DNA of 64,000 nucleotides, from the NCBI GenBank assembly GCA_027257055.1, contig JAPVLO010000523.1:788982-852981 (forward strand), read 5' to 3'. The first letter of the stretch is position 1; every line of letters begins with the position of its first letter. Positions 36,277 through 51,499 of the stretch are shown one piece after another. Below the pieces are notes generated by a model. That model searched no databases. It had not been told where the DNA came from and saw nothing but the letters and a program-made list of their open reading frames with translations. This DNA comes from Cephalopachus bancanus. Lineage: Eukaryota > Chordata > Mammalia > Primates > Tarsiidae. The position numbers and the translations under genes were made by a program.

Positions 36277-36429
36277 TTAGAGTTTTTATTTTTGTTTATT
36301 TATCTACCAATCTATCTATCTATTTCTTTTCAGTGAACTTTTATTGGTATTCTTTTGTACAATACATTTTACTTCTCTTGGGTGAGTTTTAACATGTGTT
36401 TAAATTCTCTGTGTTTGGAAAGGTGGTTG

Positions 36430-37200
36430 TGATATGATTTTTCAGGTCAGCCTGGGCTTTGAGAATGTCAGCTCAATGGGTCGGCCAGCCAAGTCCCAGA
36501 GAGGGTTTTCTCAAGGGGCTGGAAAGCCTAGCCCTGGAAGTGTTGGCTCTGATGTGCTGGCAAGGCAGGCCCTGGGAGTGTTGCTGGTTTGGTGGGCTGG
36601 CAAGCCTAACCCCCAGAGTGTTTCAGCTTCGGAGCCTTGCCTTCTTCCTGCAGCTCTCCTGGTTCAGCCAGTTCCATCGGCTGGCAAGCCAGCCTCTGGG
36701 GCCCACGGCTCTGGCTGTGACAATCTTCTGCATCTCTTCAGGTCGAGGTTCTTTTCTCGTGCCCAGAAAGAATGAGCAACACGGGCAGTCAGAAAGTGAG
36801 AAAGCAGGATTTACTGAGAGGACAGAAAAGCTCCCACAGTGGGAGGGGACCCGAAAGGGTTGCCCCAGGCTGGCGTTTTTAAATAAGTGCCTGAAAAATC
36901 AGAATGGCGAGAAGCAGGCCTGGGCCCCACAGCGGACCCCACGGCCGCATGGCCGGGCATGGGGAGGAGGCACGGGGCCTGAGATGGATGTCTCTCCCTG
37001 GGTGACAACATATTTGTCATGACCTCTGGTGGACGAGGTACCTCCTGCATTTCCTCAACATGACACTGGGTGTCATGGGCCTCTGCCTTCTGAAGGAGGG
37101 AGCCTTTGTGTTGCTTTAACTCACGTTGGACAGACCTGCTGTGTGGTTTTCACGTGCACACTAAAGGGGGTCTAGACTAAGGGTTTGCAGAGTCTCCCTG
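36430..37200 (-). mobile_element. Probable class I LTR (antisense)
   Basis: On the - strand a TATA-like CTTATTTAAAAACGCC (near 36880) is followed by CAGTAAATCCTGCTTTCTCA near 36810. The downstream region repeats a GGCTGGCAAGCC motif at about 36590-36690. This layout suits an LTR with a repeat-containing U5. Ends and family are not resolved. Confidence 0.4.
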
Positions 37201-37501
37201 GGCAGTGGGACGATTGCTGTGTAGATGCTGTTCATCCTGAGATGCCAATGGCGAACGGAGATGGGGCCAGCAGTAGGTCATTTTCCCTGTCAGCTGCGCG
37301 TGCCATTTCTGATGATGGATATTGGTTATGACTTTAAGTAAACAGGGCCATTTTCTTCGACACACATTGGAAGCACTACAACGGTTGGCAAAAAACACTG
37401 TTATGGGATTCCCATCACTTTGCGGTCAGAGGTTATAAACTCACTAGTTGGGATTCACACATCATCGATACTCACTCCTGCAATTCTTTAATACTTAGAG
37501 G

Positions 37502-37605
37502 AAGCTTTGCTCGCTCACCTGCCCACCACTCACCTCCTGCTCTGCGGCCCAGTTCCTAACAGGCCACAGACGGGTACTGGTCTGTGGCCCAGGGGTCCTG
37601 GGCAG
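37502..37605 (-). mobile_element. MER1-type fragment (antisense)
   Basis: The stretch CAGTTCCTAACAGGCCACAG, followed by ACGGGTACTGGTCTGTGGCC, is the reverse complement of the 5' part of the MER1 copy at 38610. Confidence 0.8.
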
Positions 37606-37660
37606 GAGGACCTGCCTTTCATAAGCAACCATGCATATATGAACTTTTTAAAAATTTTGA

Positions 37661-38150
<490 letters not shown>

Positions 38151-38609
38151 TTCTTTGCCTTAAAATGAGCTACTCTCAGAAGATTTGGAAGACCTGGGGA
38201 GGGACGGGACACCCAACAGGGCCAGCCTAGCACATTGAATCTCAAAACTTTTGTGTTAACAAAATCTACTTCACTCAAGAATTTTCTTGTCAAACAGCTT
38301 GTGTCTTGTATACTAAGGCTGACTCTCTTTCCAATCAAAGTAAAGTTGTTTCATGATCACTTTTCTCTCCCATAAATCTGTCATAAAAGCATGAACATTA
38401 CTTTGACATGCTTCCTTGGAAATCTCGTGAGCATTTTGACTGGAATTGCTGGGAATGTATAAGATGTGGCATCTTGACGACATTGAGACCCCCTTTCTGT
38501 GGATGCGATGTGTCTATTTGTGTGTTTGTGTGTTTTGGCTTTGTATGTGATGAAATAACTTCCCCTGAAAAATCCAGCCTGCTTTGTTGATTTCTCTCAG
38601 GTGGTATAG

Positions 38610-39362
38610 AGCAGGGGTCCCCAACCCCTGGGCCACAGACCAGTACCCGTCTGTGGCCTGTTAGGAACTGGGCCGCAGAGTAGGAGGTGAGTGGTGGGCA
38701 GGTGAGCGAGCAAAGCTTCCTCTGTGTTGACAGGCACTCCCCATCGCTGCTGAGCTCTGCCTTCTGTCAGATCAGCAGGGGCATTAGACTCTCATAGGAG
38801 TGTGGACCATGTTGTGAACTGAGCATGCTAGGGATCTAGGTTGTGGCTCCTTAGAAGAATCTGATGCCTGATGATCTAGGGTGGAGCTGAGGTGGTGATG
38901 CTAGTGCTGGGGAGAGGCTGCAAATACAGATGAGCAACTTGGACGGATTTACAGTCTATCATGCCCGGTAATCTATCACAAAGACAGAGAACTGAGTACC
39001 ACATGTTCCCACTCATAAGCAGACCCTGAACATTTACCATGACACTATAAGAAAGGAATTGGCAGTAGCCAGAAACTGCCAGGAAGGCGGGGACACAACA
39101 TCAGTGAGGGTACCTGATCTCAAACCAGGCGATGTGGGGACCAAAAGGAGGCACGAACTTTACCTGCATGATGACCACTTGTATACCTAATCCAGAATTG
39201 TACTCTACATCTTTAAAATAAAATATTATTTTAAAAAAACCAGATGAACACGAGCCATGAGGTTGAACTGTGCATACCTCCCACACCCTTCCCCCGGGCT
39301 GGCCGTGGAAAAACTGTCTTCTACAAAACCAGTCCCTGATGCCAAAGAGGGTGGGGACGGCT
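38610..39362 (+). mobile_element. MER1-type hAT transposon split by an L1 3' end
   Basis: The 5' part at 38610-38930 starts GCAGGGGTCCCCAACCCCTG. The 3' part at 39241-39362 ends GGTGGGGACGGCTGAC. The intervening piece is a short L1 insertion. Confidence 0.8.
38940..39240 (+). mobile_element. Short 5'-truncated L1 3' end inside MER1
   Basis: About 300 bp with ACCACATGTTCCCACTCATA and TTGTATACCTAATCCAGA, ending in an A-rich tail. It is flanked by CAGATGAGCA (38928-38937) and CAGATGAACA (39241-39250). Confidence 0.75.
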
Positions 39363-40334
39363 GACTTAGAGTCTTGGTCTTGCTGGGAGTGTCGTCCCAG
39401 GTATGACTTTCTGATCGCTCGCGGCGGGTGTGTGGCAGCACTACTGACTGCTGGTGACTGGCCCTGTGTCAGCAGCAGGAGCTGCCCGGCCATACACTCA
39501 CATCATCCCCACAGCGTCTGTGGACAGCCTCCAGCAGCCTGGAAGGCCGCTGTGTGGTCGACAGATGCTGCGACCCCGGGTCTTCCTCTCTGATCCTTAC
39601 GCCTTGTTGAGTTCCCTTCGCTGGAGCGCTGAGGGGAGGCAGCCAGGGTGGTCAGCCCCGCCCAACCCTCACTCAGAGGCAGGGCTTCCAGCGTGTCACC
39701 GTTAAGCAGACCGTTAGCTGTGGGCTCTGGTGAGATCCTGTCAAATCTGCTGAGTTTTATCACGATCGTGGATGAATTTATCAGTCAGAAGAACCAAGTA
39801 CTAATCTATGAGATTATTATCACCAATAGTTCCTCTCCAACCTGCTAACGGGTAAATTATGTAAATTGATTTTCCTGGTGCTAAGTCATCCTGGGCGAGG
39901 CCTGATTAGGTTTTGCTGTGAGTGTTTTACACATGGCTGGAGTCAGCTCGCGCCTGTTTCATTTCGGACTTCAAATCAATGTTCGTAAACAATCCCCACC
40001 TGAACTTTCCTTCTCTCCCTCAAGCTGTGCCGCCTCCAGGTTATGCCAACCTCACCAAGTTAGCCAGGAAGTTGCCCTCTTTTTCCACTCACTGGAAGAG
40101 TTTATTGGAAGTGGAGGTTATTTGTTCCTTGAAGATTTAGTTTAATTCTCTTGTAAAACTGCATGGGAGTGGTGTTTAATTTGCATGTTATTATGTCATC
40201 TCTGGGTAGATTTTTTCACTATCCAGATGCAGTTCTTTGACAAGTACAGACCTATGCGGTTCCCTTTTTTTCCGAGTCAAGTTTCCTACCTTTCCAAAAA
40301 TTGTTCTTGTCATCTGACAACAAATTTATGGATT

Positions 40335-40888
<554 letters not shown>

Positions 40889-41739
40889 AAAGATTTTTTC
40901 CAACTTAGGGTCACCTCTTTGTTACTGACATTATTTGTCCACCTTCCTTCCAGCTTAATCCTGCCAGAGTGTCACCTGTTCTATTAGATTCAAGAGCCAG
41001 CTTTGACGTTGTGACTTTATCATTTCTTTGTCATTTATTTCATGGGGTTTTAATTACCTTTCATTTAATTTTATTCTTTTAATTACATTACCTCTTATTC
41101 CATTCCCTGGGCTTTCCTGGGTTTCTGCTGACGTTATTCTTTTCATGTCTCGACTTAAGCATCAAGAGCATTCATTCCTCTTGTTCTTCATTTTTGCCAA
41201 GCCCAACAATGGCTGGCTCTATCCCTGTAGGGGTACTTTACCAGTGTCCCCACAAGACCAGTAGGTTGTCAGCTCTATTTTGTAACTTCCATCATGATAC
41301 ATCCTGGGTCCTAGAATTTTCTAGAAGTGTATTGTTTGAATTCCCAAGTGCAGGGAGCATGTTGCCACACCCTGATGTAAGTTAAAGGAACGACCCACCC
41401 GTGCTTGTCTTCAGACACCAGGCGGCTAGGGGAGAACCCAGCAACGGGAGGCAGGCTCCACGTGTCCTGAGGGTGGTGATTAAGGCTGTGAAATCCAGGG
41501 TCTCATGGCAGTGACTGCATGTGTGTTCAGGAACCTCATGGGGACATCCAGACAGTCATGAGCTGGGTGAAAACCTGCGTTGCACGGTGTCTTGTGGTAT
41601 AACCTGCTCCTGTTCTTTTACGTGAAAGTATGGGTGGTTATACATTTCATTTCTATTCCAAGTATGTGAACTGTCCCAGCTCAGGTGACTGCATGACTGG
41701 ATACTCACACATGCACACACACCCAAGTGCGTGCGCGCT

Positions 41740-41741
<2 letters not shown>

Positions 41742-41790
<49 letters not shown>
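41742..41790 (+). repeat. (CA)n microsatellite
   Basis: A 49-bp uninterrupted CA run preceded by imperfect CACACATGCACACAC sequence. Expected to be length-polymorphic. Confidence 0.98.
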
Positions 41791-41792
<2 letters not shown>

Positions 41793-42350
41793 AGAACAAC
41801 CCACCTCCAGACAACGCCTGGAGTTTTCAGGGCAGGGCCCAGGCCTAGGGCTGCACACGTGGCCAAGGTGTGCACGCACAGGGTGCCGGGCCCTCCAGCC
41901 TCTTCCCAAGCCTTGTTCCCGGAGCCCAGGGAGGGCACCTGAGGGTTTCATGGGATGAGGTTCAGAAAGCACCCCCGAGACATCCAAGCGTCCCCTCTCC
42001 TGAAGTCCGGGCCCCTCAGATGCCTGAGGGCTTTCCCACCCGGATATCCAAGAGTATTCCAGATGTAACTGGCCCAGTCAGCCTGGGGCACAGGAACAAA
42101 CAACACAGCAAGAATGCTGTCCCCAAGTGGGGATAGGGTGTCTGCCAGCTCGGTCCTTGCATGCTGCCCTGGACTGCCAGGAAAATGCCTCCCACTCAAG
42201 CATGGTCTGCAGGTGGTGTGGTCGCCCGGGGTGTCCTGCCCTCCAGGAAAGGTCCTGGAGGGGGTAGCACTGCCAGGAATTGCCACGTTCTTTGGGGAGG
42301 GGAAGGCAGAGATTTACAAGGGCCATGTTCTCCTGAACATGGCTGAACTT
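41791..42350. other. Unassigned non-coding sequence
   Basis: No exon or repeat recognised between the CA run and the MaLR LTR. Confidence 0.3.
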
Positions 42351-42354
42351 TTGC

Positions 42355-42675
42355 TGTGGGGTGAATAGTGTCCCCTAAAATCCATGTGTTGAGTCCTGAC
42401 CTCCAGTATGGGTGTATCTGGAGTAAGGAAATCTTAAAGTCAAGTGAGGTCACAAGAGCAGGACACTGATCAGAAAGAATTAGTGACAACAGACAGCTCG
42501 CTCCCTCCCTGCCATTCCAGGATGAGAAGGTGGCCATCTGCAAGCCAGGAAGAAAGCCCTCACGGGGAGCCGAACTGGCAGAGCCTTGTTCTGGGGCTTC
42601 CCAACCTCCAGAACAGTGAGATGAGAACTTCCTGGGGTGCCAGCCACCCAATCTGCAGTATTTAGTGATGGCAAC
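42355..42675 (+). mobile_element. MaLR/MLT1-type LTR
   Basis: Order of motifs: GTGGGGTGAATAGTGTCCCC, CCATGTGTTGAGTCCTGACC, GGCCATCTGCAAGCCAGGAA, CCAACCTCCAGAACAGTGAG, and CAGCCACCCAATCTGCAGTA. This is the canonical MaLR LTR layout. The roughly 320-bp length is slightly short. Confidence 0.75.
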
Positions 42676-43019
42676 TTAAGGAGGCCATGCCAGCCCTCCA
42701 AGACAGGAATCAGGGGAGCTTGTGGAAACCAGAGCAGGAGGAGCTCACCTTCCCCAGTGGGCTGTGGGGCTCTCCCTTCTGCTGCAGATTCCTGGGCCAC
42801 CCACTGCTGCGGTCTCCTCTCTACAAAACCAGGTCCTCATTGGGCCCATGTGGCCGCAAGAGGACCGTCCTCCCTTTTAATCTGCATGCTTCAACTCACA
42901 GCACATCTCACTGCTGGTCTGCCCAGGACTCACTTCCTGTGTTATCCATTTACTCGTATTCATTCCCCACCCTGGCAGCACTGTGGAGGGATGAGGTGTG
43001 GACTGTGTGACCACTTTCC

Positions 43020-43115
43020 TGGACTCAAGTCCCAGCTCTGTCAGCTACCAACTGTGTTACTTAGGTGCACTCATTCACTTCCCGGTGCCTCAGTTTCCTC
43101 ATCTGTGAAGGAGAG
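43020..43115 (-). repeat. MIR (antisense)
   Basis: CAGCTCTGTCAGCTACCAAC and GCCTCAGTTTCCTCATCTGT are well-conserved MIR core blocks. Confidence 0.75.
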
Positions 43116-43199
43116 ACAGATGCTGCTGCTTCCTGGTGTCAGCGAGGACAGAAATGGGTCATTACATGGGGAACGAGGACTCGGGACAAACCAGCCTCG

Positions 43200-43655
43200 A
43201 AAGAAACAAACAGGTGTTCACACCAGTATCGTCCACAAGTATCCACAGTGGCTTGGTCTCCACAGCCAAAGGGCGGGAGCAATCCACATGTCCATCGAGG
43301 AGAAAGTAAGTGGGCATACCCCTGTGAGGGAGCACTACTCGAGAATGAAAAGGCACGAGGCCCAACAGTCACCACAGCATGGAGAAAACACTGAGTGAGA
43401 GAAGCAACACACAGGAGAGACATCATGTGACTTCACGTATGTACACATGTGTACATGCATCCCCTGGAATGGGTGGATCCATACACAGAGTGCAGGTGGT
43501 GGCTCCCAGGGCCCAGAGAAGGGTGGGGAGTGACTGCAGATGGGGCGGGGCTTCCTTTGGGGTTTTAAAATGTTCTGGAATAGATAGAGGCGATGGTTGC
43601 ACAAAACTGCGAACATGCCAAATGACGTCAAGTGTTCACTTTAAAATATTTAATT
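43200..43655 (+). mobile_element. Old L1M 3' end
   Basis: ATCCACATGTCCATCGAGGA, then CACTGAGTGAGAGAAGCAAC, GGTGGTGGCTCCCAGGGCC, and AAATGACGTCAAGTGTTCAC appear in the order of an old L1 3' end. Highly diverged. Confidence 0.6.
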
Positions 43656-43656
43656 T

Positions 43657-43965
43657 TGGCCTGGCGTGGTAGATCACACCTGTAATCCCAGCATGTTGGG
43701 AGGCTGAGGCAGAAGGGTTGCTTGAGCCCAGGAACTTAAGACCAGCTTGGGAAATATAGCAAGACCTTGTCTCTACAAAAAATACCAAAAAAAAATTAAA
43801 AATTAACCTGGCGTGGTGGCATGCACCTGTAGTCCTAGCTACTTGGGAGGCTGAGGCAGAAGAATCACCTAAGCCCAGGAAATTGAGGCTGTAGTAAGCC
43901 ATGATTGTGCCACTGCACTCCAGCCTGGGAGACAGAGTGAGACCCTAACCGCCCCCCAAAAAGGG
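43657..43965 (+). mobile_element. Dimeric Alu (older type)
   Basis: Starts GGCCTGGCGTGGTAGATCAC. The linker reads CTCTACAAAAAATACC, without the ATAAATC insertion. Confidence 0.9.
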
Positions 43966-43969
43966 TTAA

Positions 43970-44810
43970 TTTTATGTTATGATGTTATGCAAATATCATG
44001 TCAATTATTCTATGCTGTAAATCCTTCCTTCAGGGTTTCATGTGGGCCTTTCTGTTTAAACCTACAAAGCGCATCTTGGGATGGAGTTCCATCTTTATTA
44101 CGAGGCTCCATTCCTGTGCCCCAGACACGTCCTCCTCATCCCAGAAGTCCCGTGTTCTGGAGACCCTCCATGTGTCTGCATGCTCGATCCATCTGTCATC
44201 TCAAACAGCTGTGCAGCACCTCTGGGTCCCAGCACTTCCAACCAGGGTTGGGGAGGCTGCTGCAACCCCCGCACGGTCTCTCGGAATCACTCCGGGGATT
44301 CCATCCACAAATCCATTTGTGTCAGGAAAGAGGTGTTCTCACACTCCAGAAACACCTTCCAGTGTGTTTGAACCTTCCAGCAGTGGCTCGGGGTGGAGCT
44401 GGGGCACATGCGGGCCTTGTGCCCACACAAGCCTCAGGCTACCTCTAAAACCTCATGGCCTCTCTTGCTTGGTGCCTGCCTGCCCCGCGGCCCATCTGCA
44501 ATCTGCACAGCCCTGCCCTCATGCATGTGCACACGGAGGACCTGAGGGAGACCCTCTCTCCCTGGAGAGCCGGTCCAGGTTCCTCCTCCTTGGGAGGAGG
44601 AACATTGTCTCTGACAGCTCCAGAAGCCTTGGTCACATCCTCTTTTGTGTCACCACTACCCTGGAACCTATCTCTGCAATGTCACTCATACGCCACTCTT
44701 TCGCAATTGTTTAGCAGGTGGCCTCCCGCTAGGCCAGAAGACCAAAGAAGGCAATTATCTTTTCTGTCCATATCTGTATTTTTCACATTCAGTTCAGGGT
44801 CTGGCACATA
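43970..44810. other. Unassigned non-coding sequence
   Basis: Open frames are present on the + strand (43998-44714, 238 codons) but have no recognisable domain, start context or splice partners. Confidence 0.3.
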
Positions 44811-44814
44811 AAAT

Positions 44815-45315
44815 GTCTGGATGGATGGATGGATGGATGGATGAATAGTTCAATGAGTCAGTGGATTCATGGGTGGTTTCGTGGGTGGATGGATGGTTGG
44901 GTTAGTGGATGAATGAATGGATTCATGGAAGGATGGATGGGTTTGTGGCTGGAGGGATGGCTGGATGGATGAATTCGTGCTGGATAGATGGATGGATTCA
45001 TGGGTGGATGGGTGGATTTGTGGATGGATAGATGAATGGATGGATTCGTGGCTGGCAAGGTGAATGGATTCATGGGTGGATGAATGGATGGATTTGTGGA
45101 TGAGTAGATGGATGGTTGGACTGGTGGATGGATGGTTGGATTTGTGGATGGATGGAGGGATGGATGGATGGATGAATTCGTGGAGGGATGGATGGATGGA
45201 TGAATGGATGGATTTGTGGCTAGATAGAGGGATGGATTTGTGGGTGAATGGATGGATGGTTGGATGAATGGATTTGTGGATGGATGGATGGATAGATGAG
45301 GGATGACTGGGTGGA
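44815..45315 (+). repeat. (TGGA)n tetranucleotide array
   Basis: About 500 bp of TGGA/TGGG/TTGG variants with interspersed TTCATGG or TTTGTGG units. It starts about 280 bp beyond the polyadenylation signal of the PRSS29-like gene. Coding frames across it are artefacts. Confidence 0.95.
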
Positions 45316-45594
45316 TGGTGGATAGATGGAACTTTGAGGTAAAGCTGACCTGCACTTTAGTGGAGGGGTGGGCTGGAAACTGGGGCCCCAAGAGTGGAGT
45401 TGTCACTGAGCATGTTCCCCTTTCTTCTTGCTCCCCATCACTTTCCATGAATGAAAACCTGGCCTGGAGCAAACATGTCTACAGCCCAACCCTCCAAAGC
45501 AGGTGTGTCCCCATCAGGAAGTCCCCAGTCACTGTACCCCAGTCACACCCACATCCAGAAAAATGCTGGTCAGTCTGGCTTGCTTGACTAACAG

Positions 45595-45600
45595 TTTAAT
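45595..45600 (-). terminator. PRSS29: Polyadenylation signal of the PRSS29-like gene (ATTAAA)
   Basis: The + strand reads TTTAAT, so the - strand has ATTAAA 222 bp after the stop codon. The same hexamer in the same context (CAGTTTAATGAGAC-type on the + strand) is preserved in pseudogene A at 30031, which supports its role. Confidence 0.75.
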
Positions 45601-45821
45601 GAGACTACACTGGGAACCAGCCTGGTCCCTCCATTCCTAGCCTCACCCCACTCAAAGCATCCTTCATGCTGCCTTCCCCCACCATAAGGGAGGAAGGTGA
45701 TGGGTCCACAGAGGTGGAAAGACTGAAAACTGTAAGAGGTAGAGGAGTAGAGGAAGTTGGGTGTCGGAAGGAGGAGGCGGCAGAAGGACCAGATGAGGAA
45801 GAAGCTAGATCCTGGGGCAGC

Positions 45822-47831
<2,010 letters not shown>

Positions 47832-47940
47832 CTGCAGAGAGGTCATGGGGTGGGGGTGGGCCCAGGTGGGGATCTGGGTGCTGGGGAAGGCAGAGGCTGC
47901 CACAGGCATCAAGAGGGGACAGAGGGGATGGCAACCTTAC

Positions 47941-47989
47941 CTTGCAGGTCTCAGCAGCTCTCTCCCCTGAGCCCTCCCAGCCTTTTATC
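47941..47989 (-). promoter_or_regulatory. PRSS29: Core promoter and non-coding exon 1 of the PRSS29-like gene
   Basis: On the - strand a TATA box GATAAAAGG (47989-47981) precedes a short leader ending CTGCAAG at 47941, followed by the donor GTAAGG (47940-47935). The next acceptor (CTGCAG) immediately precedes the ATG. The inferred start is around 47955-47960. Pseudogene B keeps a recognisable copy of this block at 24430-24510. Confidence 0.7.
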
Positions 47990-48019
47990 CTCAGCTTCAG
48001 GAAGTGGGCAGTGAGAGAG

Positions 48020-50045
48020 GGCTCCCTCCTCTTGGGCCCTGCGGTGGCCCCAGGTTCCGGAAGCCCCTCTCTACCCCTTCCTCCCCTGCTCCTCTGTCCT
48101 TCCACACTCACGTCACCATCACAGCCTCTCACAGTCTGGCACTGGTAGGAGTGAGGCCGCCGAGCAGTGGGTGGGCTGGGCCAAATCTCATCTCCGACCC
48201 CGAGCCCTGGTTTGCAGGATGAGCCTTCGGCAGGAACTCAGACTCAGGACCCAAGGGAGCCCCTGGCAGCGACCCCAGCATGCCATCATCCAGGACTGTT
48301 TCCCAGTAGTCACCAGCATCTGTGCCTCAGGACACGTGCGTGGCCACAGTCCCTGAGAACGTGGCTATCTTCTAGGGACAGGGACCACAGATGCCAGCAG
48401 ATGGTCTGAGGGAGGCTGCTCTGTGGCTGTGTTAACCATGCTTGGCCCCTCAGGCCAGGTGTCCTCCGGCCGACTCAGCCTGGGCTCGCATGCAGAGACA
48501 CGTTCTGTGGCAGGCGTTGGCAGGTGAGGCCAGGTAACGCAGGGGTAAGGCAGTAACGCAGGGGTGAGGCAGCACCGCCCTCCACGGCCCTCCATGGACC
48601 CCCATGGCCCTCTCTGGTCCTCTGAGAGGCCTTAGGAACCAGCTGCAGTGCATGCCACCTCACCTGTCAGTGAGCATCTCCAGATGCCAGACATGGACAC
48701 ATGTGCGCACGTATGTTTCTGCTGTATCCCAGGCTGAGACGGAAAGCCCGGGACAGCAGGCATCTCATTCTCTGCTGGAGAAGAGAGGGTCTGAACAGGC
48801 CCCAGGTGTCAGATCTGGGCCCAGGGTACAAGAGGGACCTGGGCTGCTGCTTTCCGAGATGGGGGTGGCACGTGAGTGCAGGGGGCCCAGGGAGAGAGAT
48901 GCTCCCTTGGACATGCCATGGCTGCATGCTGGGAGAGGCCTGGGAACATGGCAGCGTGGTCCTCCCAGGCAGCACAGCACTTCAGGGATGGAGCAGGAAG
49001 ATCACCAGGGAGGGAGCTGGCAAAACCGGGAGGGGGCTGCTGGAGGGACAGGGCGAGAGGTGGGGCATGAGAGGAGACCTGGTGCTTGGCTGTCTGACCC
49101 CAGAGGATGCAGGGTGCTCGTGAGGCCATCTGTCCCAGGCCTCCATGAGAACTGCATCTCCCGCTGCCTGTAGCCAGTGACCAGCCAGCTAGGGCTGGGA
49201 CTCACCAAGAGCTGATCTAAGGCACTCAGAGGGCTCACGTCCTGCCCTGAGAGGATGCCTGACCTCACCAGCACCCTGGACCCTCTGTCCGCTCTCTGCC
49301 CACACCCCTTCCGGCCTCAGCTCCCCATTCTTTTCCAAGGCCCTTCTCTCCTGAGCCTCCTCCCTCTCCAGCCTCAAGGCACCCCGTTTCTGCTGCCCCC
49401 CCACTTCACAGATCTTCCCAGCAGGGGGCACGTGTGGTTGAGGGTGAGGCAGTTGACCACAAAAGCCAAAGGTTCCTCTGCTGGAGGTGAGGGGTCAGCA
49501 AGTCCAGGCCCCACTCTGTCAGATGGATGGACAGATGGGATCTTCGCAGCCACAAGAAGGGCGGCCAGCACCCCAGTGGGCCGTCCCACCGAGGCCCAGG
49601 GGGTGGAGGCCCCTCTCTCAGTACCCACCGCCTGGCTATCTCAGGCCCAGGCTTCCTGCCCCAGCCCGGTGGTGGGCAGAAAGCTGATAGATCCAATCTG
49701 AGCGGTAGCCCGAGTGTGGGGAGACTTCTCAGAACTGTCTTCTCTAAACTTGCTCAACCCGTGCCTCCTGCCCCTTAGTAGAAACGCAATCTGGCGCCCC
49801 AATCTGGGGAGCATGCTGGTCCCCAGGTACCAGGAAGCCCAGGCTCTGGGAAGGATCCGGAGTCCTGAGGTGCAGGGGCGAAGCAGAGATCAGCCAGAGG
49901 GCTGCCCTGCAAGACCCCTTCCGTGGGGGGAAGTGCCGAGGGAGCAGAGGATTCTGGGAGGGAGCGGGCCCACCTTGCAGATGCCTGAGCAGAGGGAAGG
50001 AGGGGCCAGACAGGAAGAGATGAGGCCACCCTGAGGCTCCAGGGC
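48020..50045. other. Unassigned sequence upstream of the PRSS29-like gene
   Basis: About 2 kb with no recognised repeat or exon. A short tandem doublet of GTAACGCAGGGGT occurs at about 48533-48566. Open frames are compositional. Confidence 0.35.
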
Positions 50046-50047
50046 AC

Positions 50048-50715
50048 CTGCATGCTGGAGTGCTCACATGTCCTCAAAGCTGGTTGCTCACATATTCCCA
50101 AAGTCGGGGTGCTCACATATCCCTAATGGGGGCTGCTCTCAATCCCCAAAGCTGGGTGCTCACATGTCCCCAAAGTGTAGGTACTCACATATCCCTAAAG
50201 CAGGGGCTCACATATTCCCAAAGCAATAAGCTCATATATTCCTAAAGCTGGGTGCTCACATCTCCCCAAAGTGGGGCGAGGACATTGCTATTGTGCCTCC
50301 TTGGGGGTCTTATGGCAGCCTGAGCTCACCGCAGCTCCTCTGCCTGAAGAGAGGGAAGAGGGAATGGTGGCTAGGGGCAGAGTCAACTCCCCAAATTATG
50401 GGGCAACTAGTCTCCTCAGGCCTGGCTGTTCAGGGCTGCTAAGACCGAGGCCCACTCAAGGCTCAGGGAGCCCGGGAGGAGCAGGACTGAGGAGTCCCTG
50501 TGGCTCTTGCCCAGGCCCTGCCCTCTGAGACCACCCCTCCCCTGCTCACCAACCCCAGCTTCCCCCAACCCCTCCAGGATTCAGTGCCACGGTCAGGAAG
50601 GGTTTCCTAGGACTCAACACTTTTTTTAAAAGCAATTGAAATATCTCTGATGTGAACTGAAGTGGAAACACTGCTCTGCGCGGGGGCCTGCGGTGTCCAC
50701 TCCCACCCATCGACA
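50048..50715 (+). repeat. Inverted duplication, left arm
   Basis: Pairs with the reverse complement of 52458-53160. Shared landmarks are the CTCACATATCCC minisatellite, GTGCCT(C/G)CT, GCAGCTCCTCTGCCTG, CCCCAAATT(A/C)TGGGGCAA, CCAACCCCAGCTTC, and ATATCTCTGATGTGAACT. This arm lacks about 120 bp that is present in the right arm between minisatellite and core. Confidence 0.85.
50055..50275 (+). repeat. Minisatellite, about 24-27-bp unit (left arm)
   Basis: Roughly eight to nine units of GCTCACATATCCCCAAAG(C/T)(G)GGGT type. Diverged units of the same repeat occur in reverse orientation at 53025-53160 in the right arm. Confidence 0.9.
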
Positions 50716-51178
50716 CCCACTCAGGGCCTGTGTCATTGGTCATCGTGGTTCTGGCCCTGGACACTGCAGGGGATGCGTGAGCCAACCCAGTCCCCTCTCC
50801 TGGAGAGACCAGGCTTTGCGCTCTTCCCTCCAGACCCACATGCAGCAAGGGAGCTGAGGATACAATTCTCTTCCCACAAATCCTCCTCAGGGCCTTTGTC
50901 GAGGGCAGAGCAGTGCACCTTGCTGCTCCCCAGAAGTGAAAGATCCCCCAGAGCAAGTTGGGAACATTCCTTCAGGGAGGTCTGACTGCGAGGCTCCTCT
51001 CCCCGGTGCCCTTCCCAGCTGCAGGTGCCTCCTGACCACCAGGCTCATGCGCCAGAATGTTCCTCAAGTAGCCGGGTCTTCCCAAACCAGAAGGCACAAC
51101 TCTCCATCATGACAGGTGGCGTCCATGTGACTGTGGCTTATTCTCTGGATGGCTTTTGCTCTGATTTTCCCAAGCACT
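50716..51178. other. Spacer of the inverted duplication, unassigned
   Basis: Similarity between the arms ends at about 50715. Nothing else is recognised before the Alu. Confidence 0.3.
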
Positions 51179-51193
51179 AGTCTGTAATTTTCT

Positions 51194-51483
51194 TTTCTTT
51201 TCCTGTTGAGCCTGGGTCTCACTCTGTCACCCAGGCTGGAGTGCAGTGGCATGATCGTGGCAACTGCAGCCTCTGCCTGCAGGGCTCAGGAGATCCTTCG
51301 GCCTCAGCCTGCGGCTAGTTGGGACTCTGAGCATGAGTCACCATGCCCGACTGTTTTCTTATTTTTTTCATAGAGAAGAGGTTTTGACCCAGGCTGGTCT
51401 CAAACTTCTAGGTTCAACCACTCCTCCTGTTTCACCCTCCCAAAGTGCTGAGATGACAGGTGTGAGTCACTGTGCCCAGCCAC
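51194..51483 (-). mobile_element. Dimeric Alu (antisense) in the spacer
   Basis: Flanked by perfect AGTCTGTAATTTTCT direct repeats at 51179-51193 and 51484-51498. Both arms are recognisable, with a shortened left arm. Confidence 0.95.
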
Positions 51484-51499
51484 AGTCTGTAATTTTCTG

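Noticed and set aside
44867..45472. 201-codon open frame on the - strand with PSIHPS repeats
   Set aside because: Translation of the (TGGA)n array, with no sequence outside the repeat supporting a gene.
50055..50275. CRISPR-like array
   Set aside because: The units are contiguous, diverged tandem repeats without unique spacers, in a primate genome.
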